Shown here: positions 1-8,496 of the stretch, one piece after another
Layout of the letters: each line of letters opens with the position of its first letter
Position numbering within the stretch: position 1 is the first letter of the stretch
Assembly (NCBI RefSeq): GCF_013167215.1
Contig: NZ_JABJWY010000016.1
Coordinates: 124,134 to 188,133 of the forward strand
Source of the DNA: Sphingobacterium prati
GTDB lineage: Bacteria > Bacteroidota > Bacteroidia > Sphingobacteriales > Sphingobacteriaceae
Direction: 5' to 3'
DNA length: 64,000 nt
Program-made: the position numbers and the translations under genes
Notes under the pieces: model-generated
The model's input: only the letters and a program-made list of their open reading frames with translations
Told to the model about the DNA's origin: nothing
Database searches by the model: none

Positions 1-273
1 ATCGCACTGCATATGCCATTTCAATTTCGTCTAGATCCAGTGATGGATCAACAAAATATCGCCAGTTTATTTTATGGGCCTATTCTCTTGGCTGCTCAGG
101 AGCCGGCTGCAAGAAAAGACTGGCGCAAAATCACGCTGGATGCAAAAGATATTGGCAAATCCATTCAAGGAGATCCCAAACGGTTGGAGTTTACCGTGGA
201 TGGGGTGCGGTTTAAGCCATTTTATGATACATATGGCCGCCATTCTGTCTACTTGGATGTCACTTTAAATTGA
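1..273 (+). CDS. GH127-like beta-L-arabinofuranosidase (DUF1680), C-terminal end only
   Basis: The gene begins upstream of the window; the open frame runs from base 1 to a TGA at 271-273, leaving about 90 residues. The fragment has the C-terminal beta-sandwich signature of DUF1680/GH127-family proteins: a segment reading LFYGPILLAAQE followed about 45 residues later by a KPFYDTYGRHSVY-type motif near the end. Family members remove beta-L-arabinofuranose from plant glycans in the periplasm or at the cell surface. No catalytic residue lies in this part, so activity cannot be judged. GH146 is a related alternative. It lies 5' of the polysaccharide locus on the same strand and probably belongs to the same or an adjacent locus. 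Confidence 0.6.
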   Translation: MALHMPFQFRLDPVMDQQNIASLFYGPILLAAQEPAARKDWRKITLDAKDIGKSIQGDPKRLEFTVDGVRFKPFYDTYGRHSVYLDVTLN

Positions 274-385
274 TTTATCGATGTATGGCTCAAGACTAGC
301 CCGTAATAGTCATTGCAAAGTCGATTTTGATTAATGAAAGCGATCCGATTTTGCAATACAATATTTTTTTTGTATATTGCTGGTT

Positions 386-691
386 ATGAGTTTTAAAGAA
401 AAATTAGAAAACTGGCGTACGTCAATCAATCGCGCCGGTAGTGGTGAGGAATTGTATATTTTGCTTTTGAACTATAAAAAGTTTATTAACAAAAATTGGA
501 TGAACGATTTTGGTGATCCGGGCAACTGGAAATCCGAGCTAAATCAGGTCATCAGCAAAGTAAGAACGAAAGTGGATGTAGCAGACATCCGACATTGTGA
601 GGATCTGTCATCTTATCAAGATGATGCTAGACAAACTGCACATTCGCTCAATCATACCTTAAAATATCATCACTCATTGACAAAAGGGTAG
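386..691 (+). CDS. hypothetical protein, 101 aa
   Basis: A small, charged, soluble-looking protein with no signal peptide or membrane segment. I do not recognise a family. The ATG at 386 is chosen over an upstream in-frame TTG at 377. The 3' end is unusual: the TAG stop (689-691) lies inside the left arm of a strong intrinsic terminator, which supports a real, compact transcription unit. It contains a conserved-looking W-R-T-S start, a tryptophan-rich middle (NWMNDFGDPGNW) and a His-rich C-terminus (SLNHTLKYHHSL). It lies between the GH127-like gene and the first susC; no functional link is visible. Confidence 0.6.
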   Translation: MSFKEKLENWRTSINRAGSGEELYILLLNYKKFINKNWMNDFGDPGNWKSELNQVISKVRTKVDVADIRHCEDLSSYQDDARQTAHSLNHTLKYHHSLTKG

Positions 692-711
692 GCTAGGCCT
701 ACCCTTTTTTT
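682..711 (+). terminator. intrinsic terminator of the 101-aa gene
   Basis: Perfect 8-bp GC-rich stem (686-693 with 697-704), 3-nt loop, extended by A/T pairs and followed by a run of seven T. The stop codon of the preceding gene is inside the stem. Confidence 0.85.
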
Positions 712-736
712 GTGATTAATTTTAGATAAAAAAATT

Positions 737-787
737 TCTAGGCGGCATGTATCGTTATTTATTACGGTACATGCCGCCTAGATTTTT
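737..787. terminator. long hairpin, probable (bidirectional) terminator
   Basis: Arms 737-755 and 764-782 pair over 19 bp with one T-G wobble around an 8-nt AT loop. A five-T run follows on the plus strand, and A-rich sequence precedes it, so it could also stop minus-strand transcription. It comes only about 25 bp after another terminator, which makes this gap a strong insulator before the polysaccharide operon. A chromosomal palindromic repeat element is an alternative. Confidence 0.6.
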
Positions 788-907
788 ATAAACCACCTAC
801 ATTTCCTAATTCTCCGCTAACACACGAGAGCGCACAAATTATACCCTTATTTTAAAAAATATTTGCGCATGTCAGAAAATGTTTTTACTATTGTAAAGTA
901 GTATAGA

Positions 908-937
908 ATAGTATAGATAAATCATATGCTATACTAT
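908..937. promoter_or_regulatory. palindrome upstream of susC, candidate operator
   Basis: The 9-mer atagtatag (908-916) is matched by its exact complement ctatactat (929-937) with 12 nt between; a partial third copy, gtatag, starts at 901. It ends about 32 bp before the first susC. The operon encodes its own GntR-type regulator, so this is a natural binding-site candidate, but the link is inferred. No clear TAnnTTTG element is present here. Confidence 0.45.
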
Positions 938-969
938 CAATAATAACCAATCTATAAGAAGACCAATTT

Positions 970-3900
970 ATGATCTACCACATGTATTACCGAATCTGTA
1001 AATGGCAGCGATGTAGTCTTGTCTTCCTCTTTATGTTAATAGTTGGCTTTGCACAGGCGCAGACCAAGTCGTTTGACTTAAGAGGAGTTGTATTGGATAG
1101 CGTCGGACATTTACCCATTTCCAATGTTACAATTGCCTTTGTGGGAAAAAATGCAGTTGTATCAACGGATGCACAGGGACAATTCCTGATTAAAGATGCG
1201 CATATCAACGATCAGCTTGTCTTGACTTCGGTCGGATTTGACCGTAAGACTGTCCAAGTGACGAGTACTGACCGGATGACCATTTACTTAGCCTCATCAA
1301 GCTCCAGCTTGGATGAAGTAACTGTTGTGGCTTACGGTACACAGAAAAAAACAAGTATGGTGGCATCCATCACCTCCATCAACCCAAAAGAAATTAAAGG
1401 GCCAACGTCTAATCTGACCTCCATGCTGGCAGGTCGGGTGGCGGGATTAATTGCTTACCAGCGGAGCGGGGAACCGGGTAACGACAATGCCTCCTTCTTT
1501 ATTCGCGGAGTGGGATCCTTTGGTGCAGGGAAAAAAGATCCGCTGATCCTGATCGACGGAATGGAGTCCAATACCACTGCACTAGCACGGTTACAACCAG
1601 ATGATATTGCTGGCTTTTCAGTGCTGAAAGACGCTGCAGCCTCTTCGTTATATGGTGCTAGAGGTGCGAATGGTGTGGTTTTGGTGAACACCAAAAGTGG
1701 TATTGTTGGTAAGGCAAAATTCAATGCACGATTTGAGAATTCCATTTCAACCAACACACGTAATTTTAAATTCGCCGATAATATTACTTATATGAAAATG
1801 GCTAATGAGGCCGTGTTGACCAGAGACCCTAAAGGTACGCTACCTTACAACCAAAATAAAATAGACCATACCGAACGGGGAGACGATCCACTTCTTTATC
1901 CAAATAACAATTGGATTGACCAATTGATAAAGGATTATACCAACAACCAACGTTTTAATTTTAATGTTACCGGCGGTGGAAATCTTGCACAATACTATGT
2001 CGCTGGTACTTTTAATAATGATAAAGGAATTCTACGCTCCGAGAATAGCAACAGTTTTGATAATAACATCAATCTAAAGAACTATTCCTTACGCTCTAAT
2101 ATTACGTTGAACATTACGCCGACAACAATAGGAATTATTCGTACTTCGGCTCAATTTGATGATTATACAGGGCCAATAGGAGGTTATGATAAATGGGGAA
2201 ATTTGATCAATGGCGGGCAGCGTGTATTTCGTGAGGCAATTTGGTCCAACCCAGTCATGTTCCCCGCAATTTATCCGTCTTCCTATTCTCCATTCGCGAC
2301 CCACCCGCTTTTCGGAAATAACTTTATTCCAACGACCAAAACGTTATATAACAATCCCTACGCCAATATGGTCAATGGTTTTCAGGAGTATAACAGCTCA
2401 ACTGTCAATGTGCAATTGGAACTTAAACAGAATTTTGACTTCATTACCAAGGGCTTGTCCGCGCGTTTAATGGCGTATACACAACGCTATTCTTATTTTT
2501 CTGTCATGCGGAGCTTTAAACCATTTTATTATAACCTGGTGCGGATCCCGGGGACCAGCGATACAGTTTTAAGCCTGCTCAACGAAAATGAAGGCACGGA
2601 ATACCTGGATTACAACCAGGGAAATAAAATCTTAAATACGACGACCTATGGTGAGTTTGCTGTCAATTATAATCGTACAATTGCTGACGACCATGATATC
2701 ACCGGGATGTTGATCGGTATTATCCGCAACTATCAGACGGCCAATGGTGGTGATCTGCAGGCCTCTTTGCCGGCCCGTAACCTGGGTGTGTCAGGCCGGG
2801 CAACCTATGCGTACAAAAACCGATACCTTTTTGAGTTCAACTTTGGTTATAACGGTTCCGAACGTTTCTCCAAAGATCATCGTTTTGGCTTCTTCCCCTC
2901 TTTTGGTGTGGGATGGAATCTGAATGAGGAAAAGATGTTTGAATTTATGAACCCTGTCGTTTCCCGCTTTAAATTGAGGGCGACCTATGGTCTAGTGGGT
3001 AACGATCAGATTGGTAATGATCAAGATCGTTTCTTTTACCTATCGCAAGTCAATCCTAATAATGGAGGTAGAGGGTTCTCTTGGGGTAATAATTGGGATT
3101 ATACGCGACCTGGTTATTCCATTTCGCGCTATGAAAACCGCAATATTACCTGGGAACGTGCAAAAACTTTCGATGCTGGATTTGACCTGAATCTAAAAAA
3201 CGGATTGGGAGTTGTGTTTGATTATTATAATTCTACCCGCAGCAATATCCTGATGGCGCGTTCTAATATTCCTTCTACAACTGGCTTTCAGGCCGATATT
3301 CAAGCAAATATAGGAAAGGCGCAGAGCAAAGGATTTGACCTGGCGCTGGATTACAACAAGTCTTTTCAAAATACCTGGTGGACACAGCTGCGGGCGAATA
3401 TGACTTATGCTACCAACAGCCTGCTGGTTAATGAGGAGCCAGATTATCCGGAAAACTTAGCCTATCTGTCCCGATTGGGACATCCGATCAAACAATCGTA
3501 TGGTCTGATTGCCGAACGCCTTTTTGTGGATGATATCGAAGCGGAGAACTCCCCATTGCAAAATTTTGGTGGTGCGTTTGGAACGATGGGCGGCGATATT
3601 AAATACCGAGATATCAATGGTGATGGTAAAATCACCGATTTGGATAAAGTGCCGATCGGTTATCCAACAGATCCACAAATTATTTATGGAATGGGCTTTT
3701 CCGTGGGATTCAAGGGTTTTGATGTCAGTGCATTCCTACAGGGCTCGGCGCGTTCTTCATTTTTTATTGATCCGGGAAACATTACGCCTTTTGCCATAAA
3801 TGGTCCTTATCAGAATGGGTTGTTGCAGCAAGTGGCCAACAGCTACTGGTCTGAAGATAACCAGGACGTAAGGGCACTGTGGCCACGCTTAACGGATGGT

Positions 3901-4161
3901 TTTAACGCCAATAATAATCAGTTTTCGACCTGGTGGATGCGTAATGGCGCATTCTTACGATTGAAATCTGTTGAATTGGGCTACAATCTACCGAATGAGT
4001 TTCTTAACAAATTTAAGATGTCCAATGTGCGTTTTTATGTCAACGCCCTCAACCTTGCCGTGTGGAGCAAATTTAAGATGTGGGATCCTGAAATGGGCGG
4101 CGAGGGATTAGGCTATCCTGTGCAGGCCGTATATAACGTCGGTATTAACGTGGGATTTTAA
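970..4161 (+). CDS. SusC-like TonB-dependent outer-membrane transporter
   Basis: 1063 residues, normal for SusC/RagA proteins that import oligosaccharides through the outer membrane using TonB energy. A signal peptide covers about residues 10-31 (hydrophobic core, then FAQAQ). A carboxypeptidase-regulatory-like beta-sandwich follows (about 36-110), then the plug starts with LDEVTVVAYGTQKK. The plug shows the usual LILIDGME and SVLKDAAASSLYGARGANGV motifs. The rest is a beta-barrel ending in an aromatic residue (VGINVGF). A calcium-loop-like DINGDGKITDLD stretch, common in this family, is present. It is 13 bp upstream of its SusD partner and is the first gene of the long operon. The start ATG at 970 precedes an equally possible ATG at 982. 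Confidence 0.95.
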   Translation: MIYHMYYRICKWQRCSLVFLFMLIVGFAQAQTKSFDLRGVVLDSVGHLPISNVTIAFVGKNAVVSTDAQGQFLIKDAHINDQLVLTSVGFDRKTVQVTSTDRMTIYLASSSSSLDEVTVVAYGTQKKTSMVASITSINPKEIKGPTSNLTSMLAGRVAGLIAYQRSGEPGNDNASFFIRGVGSFGAGKKDPLILIDGMESNTTALARLQPDDIAGFSVLKDAAASSLYGARGANGVVLVNTKSGIVGKAKFNARFENSISTNTRNFKFADNITYMKMANEAVLTRDPKGTLPYNQNKIDHTERGDDPLLYPNNNWIDQLIKDYTNNQRFNFNVTGGGNLAQYYVAGTFNNDKGILRSENSNSFDNNINLKNYSLRSNITLNITPTTIGIIRTSAQFDDYTGPIGGYDKWGNLINGGQRVFREAIWSNPVMFPAIYPSSYSPFATHPLFGNNFIPTTKTLYNNPYANMVNGFQEYNSSTVNVQLELKQNFDFITKGLSARLMAYTQRYSYFSVMRSFKPFYYNLVRIPGTSDTVLSLLNENEGTEYLDYNQGNKILNTTTYGEFAVNYNRTIADDHDITGMLIGIIRNYQTANGGDLQASLPARNLGVSGRATYAYKNRYLFEFNFGYNGSERFSKDHRFGFFPSFGVGWNLNEEKMFEFMNPVVSRFKLRATYGLVGNDQIGNDQDRFFYLSQVNPNNGGRGFSWGNNWDYTRPGYSISRYENRNITWERAKTFDAGFDLNLKNGLGVVFDYYNSTRSNILMARSNIPSTTGFQADIQANIGKAQSKGFDLALDYNKSFQNTWWTQLRANMTYATNSLLVNEEPDYPENLAYLSRLGHPIKQSYGLIAERLFVDDIEAENSPLQNFGGAFGTMGGDIKYRDINGDGKITDLDKVPIGYPTDPQIIYGMGFSVGFKGFDVSAFLQGSARSSFFIDPGNITPFAINGPYQNGLLQQVANSYWSEDNQDVRALWPRLTDGFNANNNQFSTWWMRNGAFLRLKSVELGYNLPNEFLNKFKMSNVRFYVNALNLAVWSKFKMWDPEMGGEGLGYPVQAVYNVGINVGF

Positions 4162-4174
4162 AAGGCAATTTATC

Positions 4175-6073
4175 ATGAAAAATCTAAGATTAATTAAATT
4201 ACTGGTTGCATCGGGTCTATTATTCTTTCAATCCTGCAACTATTTGGATGTTGTGCCGGACAATGTGGCGACAATAGATAATGCATTTACCATGCGTAGC
4301 GAGGCGATAAAGTACCTGGCTACCTGCTACTCTTACCTGCCCCCGGATGGTGATCCAACCAGAAACCCGGCATACCTCGCGGGTGATGAGTTCTGGTTGG
4401 ACTACCCAACCCTCAGTATCGATGGGACAAATTGGAATATTGCCCGCGGAAATCAGAACGTCACCAATCCTTACGTGAACTATTGGGATGGCTATATGTT
4501 TAATGCCATTCGTGACTGTAATATTTTTCTGGAAAATATCCGTAACCCCGAAAAGGTGCGGGATATGACACAGGACGAACGCACCACTTGGGAAGGGGAG
4601 GTGATGTTCCTAAAAGCATATTATCATTTTATGTTGATGCGGCATTACGGGCCTATTCCTACCATGGATGTCAACTTATCTGTTAATACCTCCATCGAGG
4701 ATGCAAAAGTTAAACGTCAGCCTATTGATGAGGTCGTCGATTATATCGTCAAGGTTCTTGACGAGGCAATTCCTAAACTACCTAATACGGTCCAGTCGCC
4801 CGTTACGGATCTGGGCCGTATTACCAAGCCTATTGCCTTGGGGATTAAAGCAAAAGTGTTACTGTATGCCGCGAGCCCGCTATTCAACGGTAATACGGAT
4901 TATGCGACCTTTAAAAATGTCGATGGTACCCTGTTTTTCAATCAGCGCTTCCAGCTGGAAAAATGGCAAAAGGCCGCTCGTGCTGCGAAAGATGCGATTA
5001 CCGCCTGCGAAAATCTCGGAATGGGGTTATACCAATTTCCGGGCACTGTATTTCCACTCTCCGATACGACAATGATTCAGATGAGTATCCGTAATGCTGT
5101 GACTGAAAAATGGAACAAGGAAATTATCTGGGCAAACCCGACTTCACGGGCTTGGCAGATGCAGTATTCATCCATGGCACATATAGATCCCAACAACGCG
5201 GGTAACAATAGTGTACATGGTACCCTGGCGCCTTCTTTAAAAATTATCGATCAGTTTTATACCCGAAATGGCGTGCCGATGGACGAAGATAAAACCTTGG
5301 ATTTCAGTAATAAGAATCAGCTTCGGTCGGGTAATTATGATGAACGGTTCAATACTATTGAGAATTATCAGACCGCGCGAGTACATTTTGACCGTGAAAA
5401 TAGATTTTATGCAAATGTCGGATTCGACGGTGGTATCTGGTTTATGGAAAATAGTCCAAGCCGTAGTGATGAAAATACCTGGACCACACAGCTACGCCTA
5501 GGACTGTTTGGTAGTGGACTTTCTATTCCGGTGACCACGTACTATCCAAAAAAATTGGTGAACTGGAAATTTGCTTTTAAGGATGGCAACAGCTCACATA
5601 TTGAAGAATATCCTTGGCCGATGATGCGCCTGGCAGATCTGTATCTGATGTATGCCGAAGCTTTGAACGAAAGCGAAGGGCCAAGCGCCGATGTGTTTTT
5701 ATACCTGGATAAAATTCGCAAAAGGGCTGGGTTGGAAGGGATCAAAGAATCTTGGTCAAAGTATGCCCTTAATCCTGCTAAACCGACAAGCAAGGAAGGC
5801 TTGCGCGGCATTATCCAGCGGGAACGAAATATTGAAATGAGTTTTGAAGGATCACGCTTATGGGATCTGAAACGCTGGAAATTAGCAGCACAGGAACTGA
5901 ATAAAAATATTACTGGCTGGGATAGAAACCAGGATAAAGATCATCCAGAACTTTTCTATAAAGAACAGACTTTCTTTCAACAACGTTTTGTGGCACCGAG
6001 AGATTACTTTTGGCCGATACGGGAAAATAATCTTTTGATCAATCCGAATTTAGTGCAGAACCCGGGCTGGTAA
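4175..6073 (+). CDS. SusD/RagB-like starch-binding outer-membrane lipoprotein
   Basis: 632 residues. A lipoprotein signal ends at a lipobox around FFQSC (Cys about 21), so the mature protein is anchored in the outer membrane and forms the lid over the preceding SusC. The N-terminal SusD-like domain (about 24-230) has helical TPR-like repeats; the C-terminal RagB/SusD domain carries the typical ADLYLMYAEALNE motif and an ERNIEMSFEGSRLWDLKRW motif. The ending VQNPGW is typical of the family. It is longer than many SusDs, suggesting extra loops for a larger ligand. It probably binds the glycan directly and sets specificity. Confidence 0.95.
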   Translation: MKNLRLIKLLVASGLLFFQSCNYLDVVPDNVATIDNAFTMRSEAIKYLATCYSYLPPDGDPTRNPAYLAGDEFWLDYPTLSIDGTNWNIARGNQNVTNPYVNYWDGYMFNAIRDCNIFLENIRNPEKVRDMTQDERTTWEGEVMFLKAYYHFMLMRHYGPIPTMDVNLSVNTSIEDAKVKRQPIDEVVDYIVKVLDEAIPKLPNTVQSPVTDLGRITKPIALGIKAKVLLYAASPLFNGNTDYATFKNVDGTLFFNQRFQLEKWQKAARAAKDAITACENLGMGLYQFPGTVFPLSDTTMIQMSIRNAVTEKWNKEIIWANPTSRAWQMQYSSMAHIDPNNAGNNSVHGTLAPSLKIIDQFYTRNGVPMDEDKTLDFSNKNQLRSGNYDERFNTIENYQTARVHFDRENRFYANVGFDGGIWFMENSPSRSDENTWTTQLRLGLFGSGLSIPVTTYYPKKLVNWKFAFKDGNSSHIEEYPWPMMRLADLYLMYAEALNESEGPSADVFLYLDKIRKRAGLEGIKESWSKYALNPAKPTSKEGLRGIIQRERNIEMSFEGSRLWDLKRWKLAAQELNKNITGWDRNQDKDHPELFYKEQTFFQQRFVAPRDYFWPIRENNLLINPNLVQNPGW

Positions 6074-6096
6074 TTCCTTATTAAAAATAGAAAATC

Positions 6097-7287
6097 ATGA
6101 AAAATCTAAAATATTTAAACTATTGCTATATCCTGGTCGGCCTTTTTTATCTATTGGCCGGTTGTAAAGAGGAAAGGGGATGGACGCTGCTTGAAGATGA
6201 CCAAATGAAACCGGGTGTTGTACAAAATACAACTGTAACCAACGGTTACGGACAGGCAACGATACATTATAGTTTACCGTCCAGTCAAAATGTATTGTAT
6301 GTGAAGGCTGAATACGTCATGGCCAACGGACAGACACGGGTTGTAAAATCATCGACCTATAAAAATGAGATCTTAATTGATGGTTTTCCAGATACACAAA
6401 AACATACAGTTAAGCTGTATGCCGTCAGTAAGGCTGAAGTGGCATCAGATGCTGTCGACGTTATTGTAGAACCAAAGACACCGATCTTTGATCTCGTATT
6501 TGGACAGCTAAAAATTGCACCGACCTTTGGTGGCGTCCGGATCAGTTCGATCAATCGGGAAAAAGGCGATGTAGTGATCGTCCCTATGGTTGATTCGCTG
6601 AATAATGGAGAATATTTACCCTTGGACAATTACTATAGTCAGGATTCCCTGATCCTATACAATATCCGTGGAATGAAATCCCGTGAAATGAAATTTGCCT
6701 TTTATGTTCGCGACCGATGGTTAAACAAATCGGATACCTTATATACCTCGCTGACACCTTTGGAAGAAAATCTTTTTCCAAGACAACAGTTTTCGGCTTT
6801 GCATTTACCGGGCGATGCCCAATATATGTACGGGACAACTTCGGAAATGATGTGGGACGGCAATATGAATCCCTCGCGGTGGCCGGCCTTATACACGGTT
6901 GAAAGTGCAGGTGCGCCGCAGTCTTTGACTTTTTCTATCGGAAAGGAAGCGAAATTAAGCCGTGTCGTGATTTTCCCGCGTAGAGAAAATGGTTTTTACG
7001 ATAAGGGCAACATGCGTGAATTTGAAGTTTGGGGTAGCAATAGCCCAAATCTGGACGGCTCCTGGGAATCTTGGTCTAAACTGGCCACCTGTACCGTGCG
7101 AAAACCTTCGGGGACTCCTGCCGGAACAAACACCAATGCCGATGAAGTATATGGAATCGCTGGTTGGTCTTTTGACATGCCCGAAGACGCACCAAAATAC
7201 AAATATCTGCGTATCCGCAATCTGCGCAACTGGCGTGGTAGTTACTTTATCCAGATTGCTCAAGTACAAGTGTGGGGAGTTTATTAA
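6097..7287 (+). CDS. DUF4959/DUF5126/DUF5000 surface lipoprotein (SusE/F-position glycan-binding protein)
   Basis: 396 residues with a lipoprotein signal (LLAGC, Cys about 23). The architecture matches PUL lipoproteins with an N-terminal DUF4959 beta-sandwich, a central DUF5126 and a C-terminal DUF5000, a discoidin/F5-8C-like carbohydrate-binding fold. The C-terminal third shows the discoidin-like pattern: ARWPALYTVES-like entry, KLSRVVIFPR, FEVWGSN, and the end YLRIRNLRNWRGSYFIQIAQVQVWG. It follows susD by 23 bp, the position of SusE/SusF proteins that bind glycan at the cell surface. Domain boundaries are estimated by eye. Confidence 0.8.
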   Translation: MKNLKYLNYCYILVGLFYLLAGCKEERGWTLLEDDQMKPGVVQNTTVTNGYGQATIHYSLPSSQNVLYVKAEYVMANGQTRVVKSSTYKNEILIDGFPDTQKHTVKLYAVSKAEVASDAVDVIVEPKTPIFDLVFGQLKIAPTFGGVRISSINREKGDVVIVPMVDSLNNGEYLPLDNYYSQDSLILYNIRGMKSREMKFAFYVRDRWLNKSDTLYTSLTPLEENLFPRQQFSALHLPGDAQYMYGTTSEMMWDGNMNPSRWPALYTVESAGAPQSLTFSIGKEAKLSRVVIFPRRENGFYDKGNMREFEVWGSNSPNLDGSWESWSKLATCTVRKPSGTPAGTNTNADEVYGIAGWSFDMPEDAPKYKYLRIRNLRNWRGSYFIQIAQVQVWGVY

Positions 7288-7306
7288 CTATTAAAAAGAA
7301 AAAGAG

Positions 7307-8485
7307 ATGAGAACATATCTATGCATACTGGCCTTGTTCGCCGCTTGTTTATTTGGTGCATGTTCCAAAATGGATGAATTTACCGAATTCACCAACGGGC
7401 AGGAAATTGTGTATCCTGCGAAGCTCGATTCCATCAAAATACGTTCGGGAAAATATCGCGTACAAGTTGATGGCATCTTTCGGGTGAATGCAGGAGTTTC
7501 GGAGCTGCGCGTGTATTGGAACAGTAAACAGGACTCGATGAAGTTTCCTGTAAAATTGACTGATGCTATTGATACCGTACATTATGTGATTGAAAACCTA
7601 CCAGAAGGGCCCATGAATTTCGAAATCCGTACGATAGATCAGCAAGGCAGATTTTCTGTTCCTACCTTTCTTGTCGGAAACGTTTATGGCGACCGTTACC
7701 GTGAGGGGCTTTTCCAACGAACAATATTGGACCAAAATTTTATGGTTGATCAGCAACTCCAACTTTCGTTACAAGATGTAGCGCCAAGCTTGGGGTTCTA
7801 TGCGGTGCGTATTGCTTATAAAAATCAGGATAATGCAATAACGGATACAGTCGTGCAAACTAAAGAATTGAATGAGAAAATTAACCTTTTGGACTATCTA
7901 CCCAATCAGGAGATCGCTTATCAGACTGTGTTTAGGCCGGATAGCAATGCGATTGACACCTTTATGGTACAGCCTAGTAAACTACCTGTCAAAAAAGGCG
8001 ATATCACCGTTTGGTGCCTGAAAAACTATAAGAATCCATTTACAGCGACAGCCTATGACGGCAACCGTTGGGGAAATTTGGATCACTGGATCACCAATAA
8101 TAGTATGAAAAACCACAATGGATACGGCGGTTTCGGATCGGATGATGGCGGTGTGGTTAATATTGAAGCCGGATGGGGCGCTCCGGCGATTGTCAACGGC
8201 AAAATAGAGCAAAAAGTAACCTTATTTCCCGGTAAATATCGTTTTTTTTGTAACTTATCCTGGACAAATTATGATCAACCGCCAGCAAGACTTGTCGTCA
8301 GCACGGCAAATAATGGCATTCCAGATCTTGAGCAGATTCAACAGGCAATGGCCCACGCGGATGTCAAGTCTGATGGGGTTTATTTTGAAATCAAGGAAAA
8401 GGTCACCGTGAATATGGGGATGCTGGTCAATTTTCAACCGGACCATTATATGAAGATTAACGGATTTCAAATCAATTTACAATAA
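7307..8485 (+). CDS. DUF4998/DUF5013 lipoprotein, putative surface glycan-binding protein
   Basis: 392 residues with a lipobox around LFGAC (Cys about 19). The N-terminal half resembles DUF4998 (begins MDEFTEFTNGQEIVYPAKLDSI, ends in VGNVYGDRY), a fibronectin-like module of PUL lipoproteins. The C-terminal part resembles DUF5013 (WGNLDHWITN, then FPGKYRF and GFQINL), a jelly-roll carbohydrate-binding module. It lies between the DUF5000 lipoprotein and an alpha-galactosidase-like enzyme, with 19-bp and 11-bp gaps. It probably helps capture the polysaccharide; it has no catalytic motif. Confidence 0.75.
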   Translation: MRTYLCILALFAACLFGACSKMDEFTEFTNGQEIVYPAKLDSIKIRSGKYRVQVDGIFRVNAGVSELRVYWNSKQDSMKFPVKLTDAIDTVHYVIENLPEGPMNFEIRTIDQQGRFSVPTFLVGNVYGDRYREGLFQRTILDQNFMVDQQLQLSLQDVAPSLGFYAVRIAYKNQDNAITDTVVQTKELNEKINLLDYLPNQEIAYQTVFRPDSNAIDTFMVQPSKLPVKKGDITVWCLKNYKNPFTATAYDGNRWGNLDHWITNNSMKNHNGYGGFGSDDGGVVNIEAGWGAPAIVNGKIEQKVTLFPGKYRFFCNLSWTNYDQPPARLVVSTANNGIPDLEQIQQAMAHADVKSDGVYFEIKEKVTVNMGMLVNFQPDHYMKINGFQINLQ

Positions 8486-8496
8486 TATTAAGCAGA

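Noticed and set aside
1455..1757. Long minus-strand open frame inside the first susC
   Set aside because: Lies within a highly conserved SusC plug region; composition follows the host gene in another frame.
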